DNA from: CAYNHF01 sp964397045
Lineage (GTDB): Bacteria; Actinomycetota; Acidimicrobiia; Spongiisociales; UBA5794
Length of the DNA: 58,487 bases
Direction: 5' to 3'
Assembly (NCBI GenBank): GCA_964397045.1
Contig: CAYNHF010000035.1
Span: 1-58,487, forward strand
The position numbers and the translations under genes were made by a program. The notes beneath the pieces are model-generated. The model was not told the origin of the DNA, ran no database searches, and saw only the letters and a program-made list of their open reading frames with translations. Below are positions 34,201 through 42,101 of the stretch, in pieces. Position 1 is the first letter of the stretch, and every line of letters begins with the position of its first letter.

Positions 34201-35208
34201 ATGGGGTCCGTGAGAGTTGCGCTCGTTACCCACGACGCCGGGCTGCTGCACGATGCCGGATATAGCCATCCGGAGCGGCCCGCCCGGATGGAGGCTGCCC
34301 GCGACGGCGTATGGCAGTCCGGCCTGGAGGTAGACACCTTCGAGGCGCCTCTTGCCGGGCTCGATGCGCTGCATGCAGTCCACGAACCTGCATATGTATC
34401 GGCGATAGAGCGGTTCTGCCTTTCGGGTGGCGGTTACCTGGACCCCGATACCCACGCAGCGGAAGCTTCGTGGGAGGCGGCGCTCCGAGCCGGAGGCGCG
34501 GGAGCCGAGGCGGTGAGAGCGCTCGCTTCCGGGGCCGCAGACGTCGGATTTGTGGTGATGCGTCCCCCGGGCCATCACGCGATGCGCGGACGAGCGATGG
34601 GGTTCTGCCTCTTCAACAACATCGCGATCACGGCGCGGAGTCTGGAGGCTGCAGGAGCAAGAGTGGCCATCGTCGATTGGGATGTGCACCACGGCAACGG
34701 GACCCAGGCCACGTTCTACGACGATCCTCAGGTTCTGTATGCGTCGATTCATGAGTCCCCGTTCTATCCGGGTACCGGGAACATCGAAGAGGTCGGAAGC
34801 GGTGCCGCGATCGGGACGACGGTCAACCTCCCGTTTCGGCCCGGAACCGGTGGCCGGCCCTACCGGACTGCGGTGGAATCATTGATCCGTGACACCATCG
34901 AGGACTTCGCGGCGGATTGGCTGCTCGTATCCGCCGGGTATGACGCCCATCGGGCCGACCCGCTTGCCGGGATGCTTCTGGAAGCAGACGATTACGGGGC
35001 AATGGCGAATTTGCTACAAGGGGTGGTACCGGTGAGTCGGACCATCTTCTTCCTGGAGGGCGGCTACGACCTCGACGCCATCAGAGTATCGGTTGCTGCC
35101 ACCCTCCAGGGAACACGGGGTGACGGTTTTCCCGAGGCTGCGCCGCAAGAATCGGACGAGTATGCGGAGGCCGTGGTCGCCAGGGTCGCCGCCGGGTTGG
35201 GGCGCTGA
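34201..35208 (+). CDS. Histone-deacetylase-like amidohydrolase
   Basis: I take the ATG at 34201 as start (335 residues); the GTG at 34210 is possible and the open frame upstream overlaps the divergent gene. Family motifs are intact: RPPGHHA with the His pair, DWDVHHGNGTQ with zinc ligands, SAGYDAH and the tyrosine in LEGGYD. Bacterial relatives remove acetyl groups from lysines, polyamines or acetoin-related substrates. The adjacent divergent acetyltransferase could supply the opposing activity (inference from position). Confidence 0.9.
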   Translation: MGSVRVALVTHDAGLLHDAGYSHPERPARMEAARDGVWQSGLEVDTFEAPLAGLDALHAVHEPAYVSAIERFCLSGGGYLDPDTHAAEASWEAALRAGGAGAEAVRALASGAADVGFVVMRPPGHHAMRGRAMGFCLFNNIAITARSLEAAGARVAIVDWDVHHGNGTQATFYDDPQVLYASIHESPFYPGTGNIEEVGSGAAIGTTVNLPFRPGTGGRPYRTAVESLIRDTIEDFAADWLLVSAGYDAHRADPLAGMLLEADDYGAMANLLQGVVPVSRTIFFLEGGYDLDAIRVSVAATLQGTRGDGFPEAAPQESDEYAEAVVARVAAGLGR

Positions 35209-35289
35209 ACGGTTCGGTTCAAGAACGGGCTGGGTTCGTCCGATAAGCCATTTGGCATCTAGAACCTGGACTTCGGGAGTTGCACACCG

Positions 35290-36378
35290 ATGGAGAGTAT
35301 CCCCGCCCTCGACGAGTTGCTGCGCAAACTGGTTGCGCTGCAAGGATCAGATCTTCACTTGAAGGTTGGATCCCCGCCCGCGTACCGCATCGATGGCGCG
35401 ATTCATCTCGCTGAGCTGCCGAAACTTTCGCCGGACGACACCCGAGCATTCGCCGAAGAAGTGATGACCGACCGCGCCGCGGCTACATTCGAAGACACCA
35501 ATGAGGCTGACTTCGCATACGGTCGTGCCAGTCTCGGCCGTTTCCGGGTGAGCGTCTTTCGCCAAAGGGGTTCGGTGTCGCTGACGTTGCGTGCCGTCAA
35601 CCAGTCGACCCAGAGCTTCGACGAACTCGGCCTCAGCCCCAGCATCCCCCAACTCGCTAAGAATGAACACGGCCTCGTGGTGGTCACGGGCCGCGCCGGG
35701 ACCGGGAAGTCCACAACCCTGGGAGCCCTGTTGGACCTCGTGAACGCCAACCGGCGAGGCAGCATCATCACCCTCGAGGATCCGATCGAGACGCTCCATG
35801 CGGACAAACTGTCGATCATCGCCCAGCGAGAGATCGGGATGGACACCAGCGACTTCGCCCACGGCATCCACAAAGCCGTGCGGCAGGACCCTGATGTCAT
35901 CATGGTGAGCGAGATGCGCGACCGGGACACTGTGGAAGCGGTGTTGATGGCGGCCGAGTCAGGCCACTTGGTGCTCACCTCGATGCTCACCGCAGACGCG
36001 ACCGAGACGATCAACCGCATCGTCGAGTACTTCGTACCGCACCGCCGCTCCCAGGTGCGAACCCAATTGGCTGCGGTGCTTCGCGGCGTGGTCAGCCAGC
36101 GATTGGTGCCTCGTGCCGACGGTCAGGGCCGGACTCCGGCTACCGAGATCCTGGTCAACTACGCACGGGTCGCGGAGAAGATCGCAACTCCAGAATCCGA
36201 CGTTCCTCCGTTGCTGCAGCTGATGGTGGAGGGGGAGTACTACGGGACGATGTCTTTCGACCAGTCGCTCCTGTCGCTGTATCAACAGGGCATCATCGAC
36301 TTCCAGGAGGCGATGGCGGCGGCAACCGATCCACAGGATTTCAAACTCGCAGCTCACGCGCTCGGGCTCTCTGCCTGA
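35290..36378 (+). CDS. PilT-like type IV pilus retraction ATPase, atypical
   Basis: The 362-residue protein has the PilT layout: an N-terminal PAS-like domain (SDLHLKVGSPPAYRIDG), Walker A GRAGTGKSTTLG, the Asp box, LEDPIE, and the Walker B region. Several hallmark residues differ: the usual GEMRDLET reads SEMRDRDT, and the histidine-box TLHT reads SMLT, so that His is Leu. No other pilus genes are near. It may be an ATPase for a distinct surface machine, or a PilT with altered kinetics. A stem-loop follows the gene. Confidence 0.83.
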   Translation: MESIPALDELLRKLVALQGSDLHLKVGSPPAYRIDGAIHLAELPKLSPDDTRAFAEEVMTDRAAATFEDTNEADFAYGRASLGRFRVSVFRQRGSVSLTLRAVNQSTQSFDELGLSPSIPQLAKNEHGLVVVTGRAGTGKSTTLGALLDLVNANRRGSIITLEDPIETLHADKLSIIAQREIGMDTSDFAHGIHKAVRQDPDVIMVSEMRDRDTVEAVLMAAESGHLVLTSMLTADATETINRIVEYFVPHRRSQVRTQLAAVLRGVVSQRLVPRADGQGRTPATEILVNYARVAEKIATPESDVPPLLQLMVEGEYYGTMSFDQSLLSLYQQGIIDFQEAMAAATDPQDFKLAAHALGLSA

Positions 36379-36413
36379 CCGACCCTCCATGCCGGCCCCG
36401 CTGGCGCCGTGAC

Positions 36414-36441
36414 CTGAGTCCCGCCCACCGGTGGGACTCAG
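36414..36441 (+). terminator. Stem-loop downstream of the PilT-like gene
   Basis: CTGAGTCCC and GGGACTCAG make a perfect 9-bp stem around a 10-base loop, 36 bases after the stop. No U tract. Confidence 0.55.
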
Positions 36442-36483
36442 TCGCGCGTGGGGAGATACAGCTCCGTGTGGGAGCCGCTCCGG

Positions 36484-36489
36484 TACTCT
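36484..36489 (+). promoter_or_regulatory. -10 element TACTCT for the RNase HI gene
   Basis: TACTCT lies nine bases before the ATG at 36499 with no Shine-Dalgarno between, as expected for a leaderless or nearly leaderless transcript. Confidence 0.45.
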
Positions 36490-36498
36490 CGCGGTCGT

Positions 36499-37155
36499 AT
36501 GCCAGATTTCACTTGTTCACGATGCGGCACCCGGTTCGCGCTGCCGCAGCAAGTTGTCGATCGATACCCGGGATGGACACCGAAGCTCTGCCGGGATTGC
36601 CGGGGAGAAACCAAGTCGACGACTGCGCCGCGATCGAGCGGTCCGCGAGCGCGTCCGGCGAGAGCGCGACCTGCCGGCTTGCAGACCACCGACCGCGTGC
36701 TGGAACTGTACGACGAGGGGCCGGACGCCGGGGTCTTCACGGACGGTGGCTCGGTACCCAACCCGGGCCCGGGAGGGTGGGGCGCGGTATATGTCGTGGA
36801 CGGCGAGATCGTGGGTGAGGACTTCGGATACCACGCGGACACCACCAACAACCGCATGGAGTTGACGGCGTTGATCCACGGGGTGGAATTGGTGCCACTG
36901 GGCCGAGCAACCACGATCTACACGGACAGCAAACTGGCCGTCAACACCATCACTGAGTGGGCGGCAGGCTGGGAGCGGCGTGGTTGGAAGCGAAAGTCCG
37001 GGCAGGTGGAGAATCTCGATCTCGTGAAGCAGGCGTTCTACGTCTTTCGCCGTCGTCCTGAGTTGGACCTGCAATGGATCCAGGCCCACGTCGGCTATCG
37101 CTGGAACGAGTATGCCGACGCGCTGGCGAGCCGCTGGCGGCTTCGGGATGCGTGA
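36499..37155 (+). CDS. Ribonuclease HI with N-terminal zinc ribbon
   Basis: The 218-residue product begins with a short zinc-ribbon-like module: Cys6-x2-Cys9 and Cys31-x2-Cys34. A basic Arg/Pro/Ala linker (~40-62) follows, then a complete RNase HI domain. The catalytic carboxylates are Asp82 (FTDGGS), Glu121 (NRMEL), Asp143 (YTDSK) and Asp207 (NEYADALA), with His197 on the flexible loop. It degrades RNA in RNA-DNA hybrids such as primers and R-loops. The ribbon replaces the eukaryotic-type hybrid-binding domain found on some bacterial enzymes and may aid nucleic acid binding (inference). Confidence 0.85.
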   Translation: MPDFTCSRCGTRFALPQQVVDRYPGWTPKLCRDCRGETKSTTAPRSSGPRARPARARPAGLQTTDRVLELYDEGPDAGVFTDGGSVPNPGPGGWGAVYVVDGEIVGEDFGYHADTTNNRMELTALIHGVELVPLGRATTIYTDSKLAVNTITEWAAGWERRGWKRKSGQVENLDLVKQAFYVFRRRPELDLQWIQAHVGYRWNEYADALASRWRLRDA

Positions 37156-37200
37156 CGCGGTGAGTCTCGCAAGACGGCACCTACTCCGCAGACGGAGGTC

Positions 37201-38622
37201 ATGGTGACGGTACCGGCCCGTCTCGAGGGTCTCCTCGAGCCTGATACCAGCTCGATGGTGCTGACGACCCTGTTTGAGGGTGCCGGGCACGAGTTGTACC
37301 TCGTCGGCGGAACGGTGCGTGACGCGTTGTTGGACCGCGAGGCCCACGATCGCGACCTGGACTTCGCTACGTCGGCTCGGCCCGGCGAGATCAAGGCGAT
37401 CGTGGGGGAGTGGGCAGACAGTCTCTATCTGGCTGGACAGGATTTCGGGACCGTCGCAGTGCTTCGCGAGGGAGAGCAGTACGAGATCACCACCTTCCGT
37501 TCCGACGTGTACCGGGAGGAGAGCCGGAAGCCGCGTGTGACCTACTCGGACGACATCGTGGAGGATCTCTCGCGACGCGACTTCACGGTCAACGCGATGG
37601 CGCTGCGGCTCTCTGCAGCATCCCCGCCGGAGATGATCGACCCACACGGCGGGTTGGGAGACCTCGCGGCCGGGGTGCTGCGCACCCCGCTCGAACCTGA
37701 AGTCTCATTCGGTGACGACCCGCTGCGTATGTTGCGCCTCTATCGTTTCGTTTCGACCCTCGGGTTCGATCCCAACGAGGCTGCGATCGCCGCGGTGCGG
37801 GCCATGAGAGATCGACTCTCGATCGTATCTACGGAACGGATTCGCGAGGAACTCAGCAAGCTCATCGTTGGCCCGCACGTCGGTGCAGGTCTGCGGGGAC
37901 TGCTCGACAGCAAACTGGCAGACGAGTTCCTCCCGGAACTGTCTGCGCTTGCCCTCGAACAGGATCCAGTCCATCACCACAAGGACGTGTTGGCACATAC
38001 CGTGGCAGTGGTGGAGAAGACGCAGCAGCGTCTCGAGTTGCGGCTGGCGGCACTGTTTCACGACGTCGGCAAGCCGGAGACGCGTGCCTTTGGATCGGGT
38101 GGTGTGTCCTTCCACCATCACGAGGTGGTGGGAGCGCGCATGACGCGGCGCCGGATGAAGGAACTCCGGTATCCCAAGAACACGATCGAAGCGGTAGGGC
38201 AACTCGTGTTCCTGCACATGCGCCCGCACACCTACAAGATGGGGTGGACGGATAGCGCGGTGCGGCGGTACGTGCGCGACGCGGGTCCGCTACTCGACGA
38301 CCTCAACGAGTTGGTGCGCTGCGACGTCACCACGCGCAACAGGAAGCGCGCCCGGACGATCGAGCGCCGCATCGACGAGCTGGAGGAGCGGATCGCGCAA
38401 CTCAGGGAGCAAGAGGAACTCGATGCCCTGCGGCCTCCGATCGACGGTCGCCGGGTGATGGAGTATCTGGACCTCGAACCGGGACCCACCGTGGGAGTCG
38501 TCATGGATGTTCTGTACGAGTATCGAATCGACCACGGCCCATACTCCGAAGCCGAGGCTTACGCCCTGCTCGACGAGTGGCGGACGGATCAAGAGACTGC
38601 GGGCGGTCCCACCGAGGAGTGA
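37201..38622 (+). CDS. CCA tRNA nucleotidyltransferase with HD domain
   Basis: The ATG at 37201 follows GGAGG closely; the adjacent GTG at 37204 has better spacing and may be used. The 473-residue protein has the class II nucleotidyltransferase head with LVGGTVRDALL and DRDLDFATSA, the RRDFTVNAMAL motif, the tRNA-binding neck, and an HD domain (HHKDVLAHTVAVVE, LAALFHDVGKPETR). It adds or repairs the CCA end of tRNAs. Its placement near the sigma/trx block matches pcnA in mycobacteria. Confidence 0.92.
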   Translation: MVTVPARLEGLLEPDTSSMVLTTLFEGAGHELYLVGGTVRDALLDREAHDRDLDFATSARPGEIKAIVGEWADSLYLAGQDFGTVAVLREGEQYEITTFRSDVYREESRKPRVTYSDDIVEDLSRRDFTVNAMALRLSAASPPEMIDPHGGLGDLAAGVLRTPLEPEVSFGDDPLRMLRLYRFVSTLGFDPNEAAIAAVRAMRDRLSIVSTERIREELSKLIVGPHVGAGLRGLLDSKLADEFLPELSALALEQDPVHHHKDVLAHTVAVVEKTQQRLELRLAALFHDVGKPETRAFGSGGVSFHHHEVVGARMTRRRMKELRYPKNTIEAVGQLVFLHMRPHTYKMGWTDSAVRRYVRDAGPLLDDLNELVRCDVTTRNRKRARTIERRIDELEERIAQLREQEELDALRPPIDGRRVMEYLDLEPGPTVGVVMDVLYEYRIDHGPYSEAEAYALLDEWRTDQETAGGPTEE

Positions 38623-38668
38623 GGCCTCGGTTCTGGCCACAGAGCCTGGGGAATCGCAGGCAGGCGCG

Positions 38669-38714
38669 GCCTGGACTCCAGGCAGTTCGTGGGGCACCGG
38701 TCCCGCCCCGGTGC
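38669..38714. terminator. Bidirectional terminator hairpins between convergent genes
   Basis: Two hairpins lie between the CCA gene stop and the stop at 38718 of the convergent gene: GCCTGG-ACT-CCAGGC (38669-38683), and GCACCGG with CCGGTGC around a 7-base loop (38694-38714). Confidence 0.5.
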
Positions 38715-38717
38715 GGG

Positions 38718-40589
38718 TTAGCGGCCGCTGCGCTTGTCTTTGGACCCACCGGCCGGGGTAATGGCGAGGGTAGCCAACCCGGCAACCACGATCACGCCGA
38801 GCAGCGCGATGAAGAATCCGCTACCGATCCCGGCCGCCCTGGCGTAGAGAAACAGCGTCATCAGGCCGAGCACGGCTCCGGTCCCTGCGACATAGGCGCC
38901 CAGCAGGCGGTGATGCATGAAGAAGCCCAGGATGAACCCGGCGACGGCCGCGACTGCAGACACCGCCGCGAGCACTCGAGCGACCGGGAAGTCGGTCTCG
39001 AAGATGCGGGCGTCTCCCCACGTTAGGAAGGCGCCGAGTCCGATGAACAGACCTCCGACCAAGAGTCCCCAGGCGACCCACTTCCGCAGCGTCTCGTCGT
39101 CGAGATAGCCTGCAGCGGACTGGGAGCGCAGCCGCTGGAGGCGCTTGTCCGAGTCGCGCTCCTCTGAATCTGGTGTTGCCTCACTCTCGGCTTCATCCGC
39201 CGGCTCGTCCTCGACTGGCGTGTCCCCATCCGTTCCAGGCTCGGCATCCGTGGTGGGGTCTTCGGATGGATCGCTTTGGCCACCCAATGTGGTCTGCCGC
39301 TGGTCAGCGAGTCGGGCGGCAACCAGGTCATCCTGGCCGGAGTCAGCCACTGCATCCGACGGATGAAGCTGGTCCGTTGCGGTGTCTGTCTGGGGGGATG
39401 GGTTGCGCATGCTCCAGACGGCCGCTGCCGCCCCACTTGCCGGGAGCGGGGTGTCCTCATCGTCACTCGGTTCCGGCTCGATACCTGTGCCACCGATCGG
39501 AGGGTCTTCGTCTGCGACTGTCGAGCCGCCTTCACCGGCTGCCGCCGAGTCTTCGCCGTCTGGCGGTGTTCCCTCTCCTTCTGGGTCCGGCGAGGTCAGC
39601 TGTGGTGCGAACCAAGGATCGGTGTCTGGGGGAGAAGACGTCGCGGTGATCCCGTCTCCGGGTTCCAACTCCGATACGGGCGGCACCGGCAGAGAGGGCG
39701 CTTCGTGGTCCCGGGCAGTCGCCTCGTCCTGGTGGGAGACGTCGATCGCGGCAACCGGCGGGACGTGCGGGTCGGCAGGGGACTCCACCAACTCCTCGAG
39801 ATCAGGCGCTCGTGGTAGCGGTTCGTCCGCGGGCGTCCGGACCACGGCAGGCGGAGGCTCCACCGAGTTGCCCGCGTCGTCGGGAGGTCCATCTGCGGTA
39901 CCCCCCGGCGGGGAGAAGGCTCCTGCTTCCGATCCGGCGGGTGAGACAGTCGGCGTCGACGGAGGGGTGGCAACTGAGAACCCCGATTCCGGGGCAGGCG
40001 CGAGCGGCTCCGGCTCTGCCGATTGGTCTCCACCGAAGCCGACGCTGAAGTCGGCATCGAGTCTGGGCGATTCGGGAGTCTCGATATCTCGCCGTGTCTC
40101 GCCCAGGTCGCCGGTCGGGGCTACCTCGAATCCCGGCACCGCCGCTTCGGCGGATTCCTCTGCCCTGCCTGCTGCGGGTGCAGCAGCTTCTGTCTCTGCA
40201 CTGGTCGGCATATCCAGCGCAGGCGGGAGCCCGCCTGTTGGCTCCGAGAGCGGGGCGACCGCTGCTCCGGCGTCTGGTTCATCGGTCGCTGGGGGTGTTG
40301 CCTGAGGTTCAGGTGCGGCGGCTGAAGCCGCCCCACTGCTCGACTCCGAGAGACCAACCGCGGCGGCGAAAGCGCCGCGCTCCGGCATCGACAGCAGCGC
40401 TTCGTCGTCGTCGATCCTCACTCGGATGTCCTCGCCGGAGTATCCGAAGCTGAGGTCTTGCAGCGGCCAGTCTCCGACCTCACTTCCGGCGGCGCGCAGT
40501 ACAAAGCGGTCGTCAACCAAGATGACGGTTGCCGAGTGCACCACGTCTGGTTCGGCGGCAAGACGAAGCGTTCCATGAAAGGTGGGCAA
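38718..40589 (-). CDS. Large acidic protein with PH-like N-terminus and four C-terminal membrane helices
   Basis: The start is TTG 40589, supported by GGGGAGGA five bases upstream. The 623-residue protein has a folded N-terminal ~75 residues (a beta-rich module ending in a conserved YSGEDIRVRIDDDEALL), then ~400 residues of Pro/Glu/Asp/Ser/Thr low-complexity sequence. A short basic segment (DKRLQRLRSQSAAGYLDDET) precedes four membrane helices (~505-612) and a basic tail. It may link the membrane to a cytoplasmic partner through its long disordered arm. I recognise no family and do not assign a function. Confidence 0.7.
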   Translation of the reverse strand: MPTFHGTLRLAAEPDVVHSATVILVDDRFVLRAAGSEVGDWPLQDLSFGYSGEDIRVRIDDDEALLSMPERGAFAAAVGLSESSSGAASAAAPEPQATPPATDEPDAGAAVAPLSEPTGGLPPALDMPTSAETEAAAPAAGRAEESAEAAVPGFEVAPTGDLGETRRDIETPESPRLDADFSVGFGGDQSAEPEPLAPAPESGFSVATPPSTPTVSPAGSEAGAFSPPGGTADGPPDDAGNSVEPPPAVVRTPADEPLPRAPDLEELVESPADPHVPPVAAIDVSHQDEATARDHEAPSLPVPPVSELEPGDGITATSSPPDTDPWFAPQLTSPDPEGEGTPPDGEDSAAAGEGGSTVADEDPPIGGTGIEPEPSDDEDTPLPASGAAAAVWSMRNPSPQTDTATDQLHPSDAVADSGQDDLVAARLADQRQTTLGGQSDPSEDPTTDAEPGTDGDTPVEDEPADEAESEATPDSEERDSDKRLQRLRSQSAAGYLDDETLRKWVAWGLLVGGLFIGLGAFLTWGDARIFETDFPVARVLAAVSAVAAVAGFILGFFMHHRLLGAYVAGTGAVLGLMTLFLYARAAGIGSGFFIALLGVIVVAGLATLAITPAGGSKDKRSGR

Positions 40590-40609
40590 TGGGTTCCTCC
40601 CCTACTCCC

Positions 40610-40627
40610 ATCACGCTACCGCGTGAT
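40610..40627. promoter_or_regulatory. Inverted repeat between the acyl-CoA dehydrogenase and the acidic membrane protein gene
   Basis: ATCACGC-TACC-GCGTGAT is a perfect 7-bp inverted repeat, 15 bases after the dehydrogenase stop and 20 bases before the TTG start. It includes a TAGCGT (minus strand 40618-40613) that could be a -10. It may be a terminator, an operator, or both. Confidence 0.4.
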
Positions 40628-40642
40628 AGCCGTGTATTCGAG

Positions 40643-41833
40643 TCAACTACGGGGGATATCCGACCAGGGTAGGTCGCGGTCGGTGCGTGGTTCGCCGGGG
40701 AGGCCCAGGACCCTCTCTCCGAGGATGTTCTTCATGATCTCCGAGGTTCCACCCTCGATCGAGTTAGCTCTGCTCCGGAGGAACCGACGACGGAAATCCG
40801 TGCTTTCGGGGTCTCCGGGCCGCGGTTGCGAATCCGCATAGGAGTCGTAGAGCATCCCCGAAGGCCCCATCAACTCCGTTGCCAGGTCATAGATGCGCTT
40901 GTTGAGTTCGGCGTAAACCAGCTTGGCTGTGGACCCCTCAGGGCCTGGGGTGCCGGTGGCACGGTTTCCGGCGGCGCGCAGGTTGGTGAGTCGCGCCACC
41001 TCCGCTTCCGCCCACAAGCCGGTGACCCGGTTCCGCTGCTCTGCGTCTCCCCCACGCTCTAGCCACACCGCGACGAGGTCGGCGATGGCACCTGTGTTGC
41101 GGGCTTGGGTGCGGGAGCCGATCGCAACCCTTTCGTTCATAAGCGTGGTGAGGGCCACCCTCCACCCGTCGCCCCTGCTCCCGATGAGCTGTGCATCCGG
41201 GATACGAACGTCGGAGAAGTAGACCTCGTTGAATTCCGCCTCGCCGGTGATCTGACGCAGCGGACGCACCTCGACGCCTGGTGCTTGCATATCGACCACG
41301 AAGTAGCTCATTCCCTTGTGCTTGGGGAGTTCGGGGTCGGTGCGGAGTAGGAGCATGCCCCACTTCGACACGTGGGCGAGGGTGGTCCACACCTTCTGGC
41401 CGTTCACCACCCACTCCTCGCCGTCTTTGACGGCCCGGGAGGAAAGGCCGGCCACGTCGCTGCCACTTCCCGGTTCGGAGAACATCTGGCACCACACTTC
41501 GGAGCCGACAAACATGGGCCGGAGCCACCGATCCAGTTGCCTGTCGTCGCCGTGCGCGACCAGGACCGGCGCACCCATACCGTGACCGAGGATGTCCCAG
41601 CTGCGGGGGCGATGCGACGTGGCGGCATCGAGCCGCTCTTCGACCACTGCCTGCAGGCGAGGGGCAACGCCGAGCCCGCCCCTGCCTTTGGGGAACTGAA
41701 CCCATGCCAAACCCAGGTCGAACTGGGCTCCCATGAACGCCTCGCGGGGGCCCCGGGGGTCGGCTTCGCTCAGGAGGCGGTCGATTTGCGACGAGACGAG
41801 TTCCTCGTCTGTGGCGGAAGCCATGTCGGTCAT
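40643..41833 (-). CDS. Acyl-CoA dehydrogenase
   Basis: The ATG at 41833 gives 396 residues (ATG 41824 is possible). FAD-dependent family motifs are visible: CQMFSEPGSGSDVAGL, GQKVWTTLAHVSKWGMLLLR, the substrate loop GEAEFNEVYFSDVRIPDAQL and the C-terminal SIEGGTSEIMKNILGERVLGLP. It introduces a double bond into acyl-CoA esters. The C-terminal pattern fits the FadE group with branched or long substrates; exact specificity is not visible. A TACATT box lies ~30 bases upstream on the minus strand. It is a single gene. Confidence 0.9.
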   Translation of the reverse strand: MTDMASATDEELVSSQIDRLLSEADPRGPREAFMGAQFDLGLAWVQFPKGRGGLGVAPRLQAVVEERLDAATSHRPRSWDILGHGMGAPVLVAHGDDRQLDRWLRPMFVGSEVWCQMFSEPGSGSDVAGLSSRAVKDGEEWVVNGQKVWTTLAHVSKWGMLLLRTDPELPKHKGMSYFVVDMQAPGVEVRPLRQITGEAEFNEVYFSDVRIPDAQLIGSRGDGWRVALTTLMNERVAIGSRTQARNTGAIADLVAVWLERGGDAEQRNRVTGLWAEAEVARLTNLRAAGNRATGTPGPEGSTAKLVYAELNKRIYDLATELMGPSGMLYDSYADSQPRPGDPESTDFRRRFLRSRANSIEGGTSEIMKNILGERVLGLPGEPRTDRDLPWSDIPRS

Positions 41834-41903
41834 GCCTGCTCCGTGGTTCGATGCCCGAACTCAGAATGTAGCCGGTCGGGGTTGCCAAGGGTCCGCCGCG
41901 GTT

Positions 41904-42101
41904 TCACCCTTGCGGAGGCTCGGCCGGATCCTCCCGGCGCGCTGCTTCGTCTCCCGGTGCCGCCTGCCGGCGGTCCGATGGTGACTTGCGACCTCTCCGG
42001 CGTTCGAGCACGTACCAGGTTGCCACCACGAGGGCGATCGGAAGCAGGAACATGAGGAGCTCATCCCATCCGCCCTGGTGGGCGAGGAAGAACGACATCA
42101 T
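41904..42101 (-). CDS. Small membrane protein partner of the upstream multi-helix protein
   Basis: The ATG at 42101 overlaps the stop of the upstream membrane protein gene as ATGA, indicating coupled translation. The 65-residue product has a short amphipathic start (MMSFFLAHQGGWDELL), one membrane helix (FLLPIALVVATWYVL) and a basic, then acidic, hydrophilic tail. The strict overlap suggests a subunit or assembly partner of the upstream protein. Confidence 0.65.
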   Translation of the reverse strand: MMSFFLAHQGGWDELLMFLLPIALVVATWYVLERRRGRKSPSDRRQAAPGDEAARREDPAEPPQG

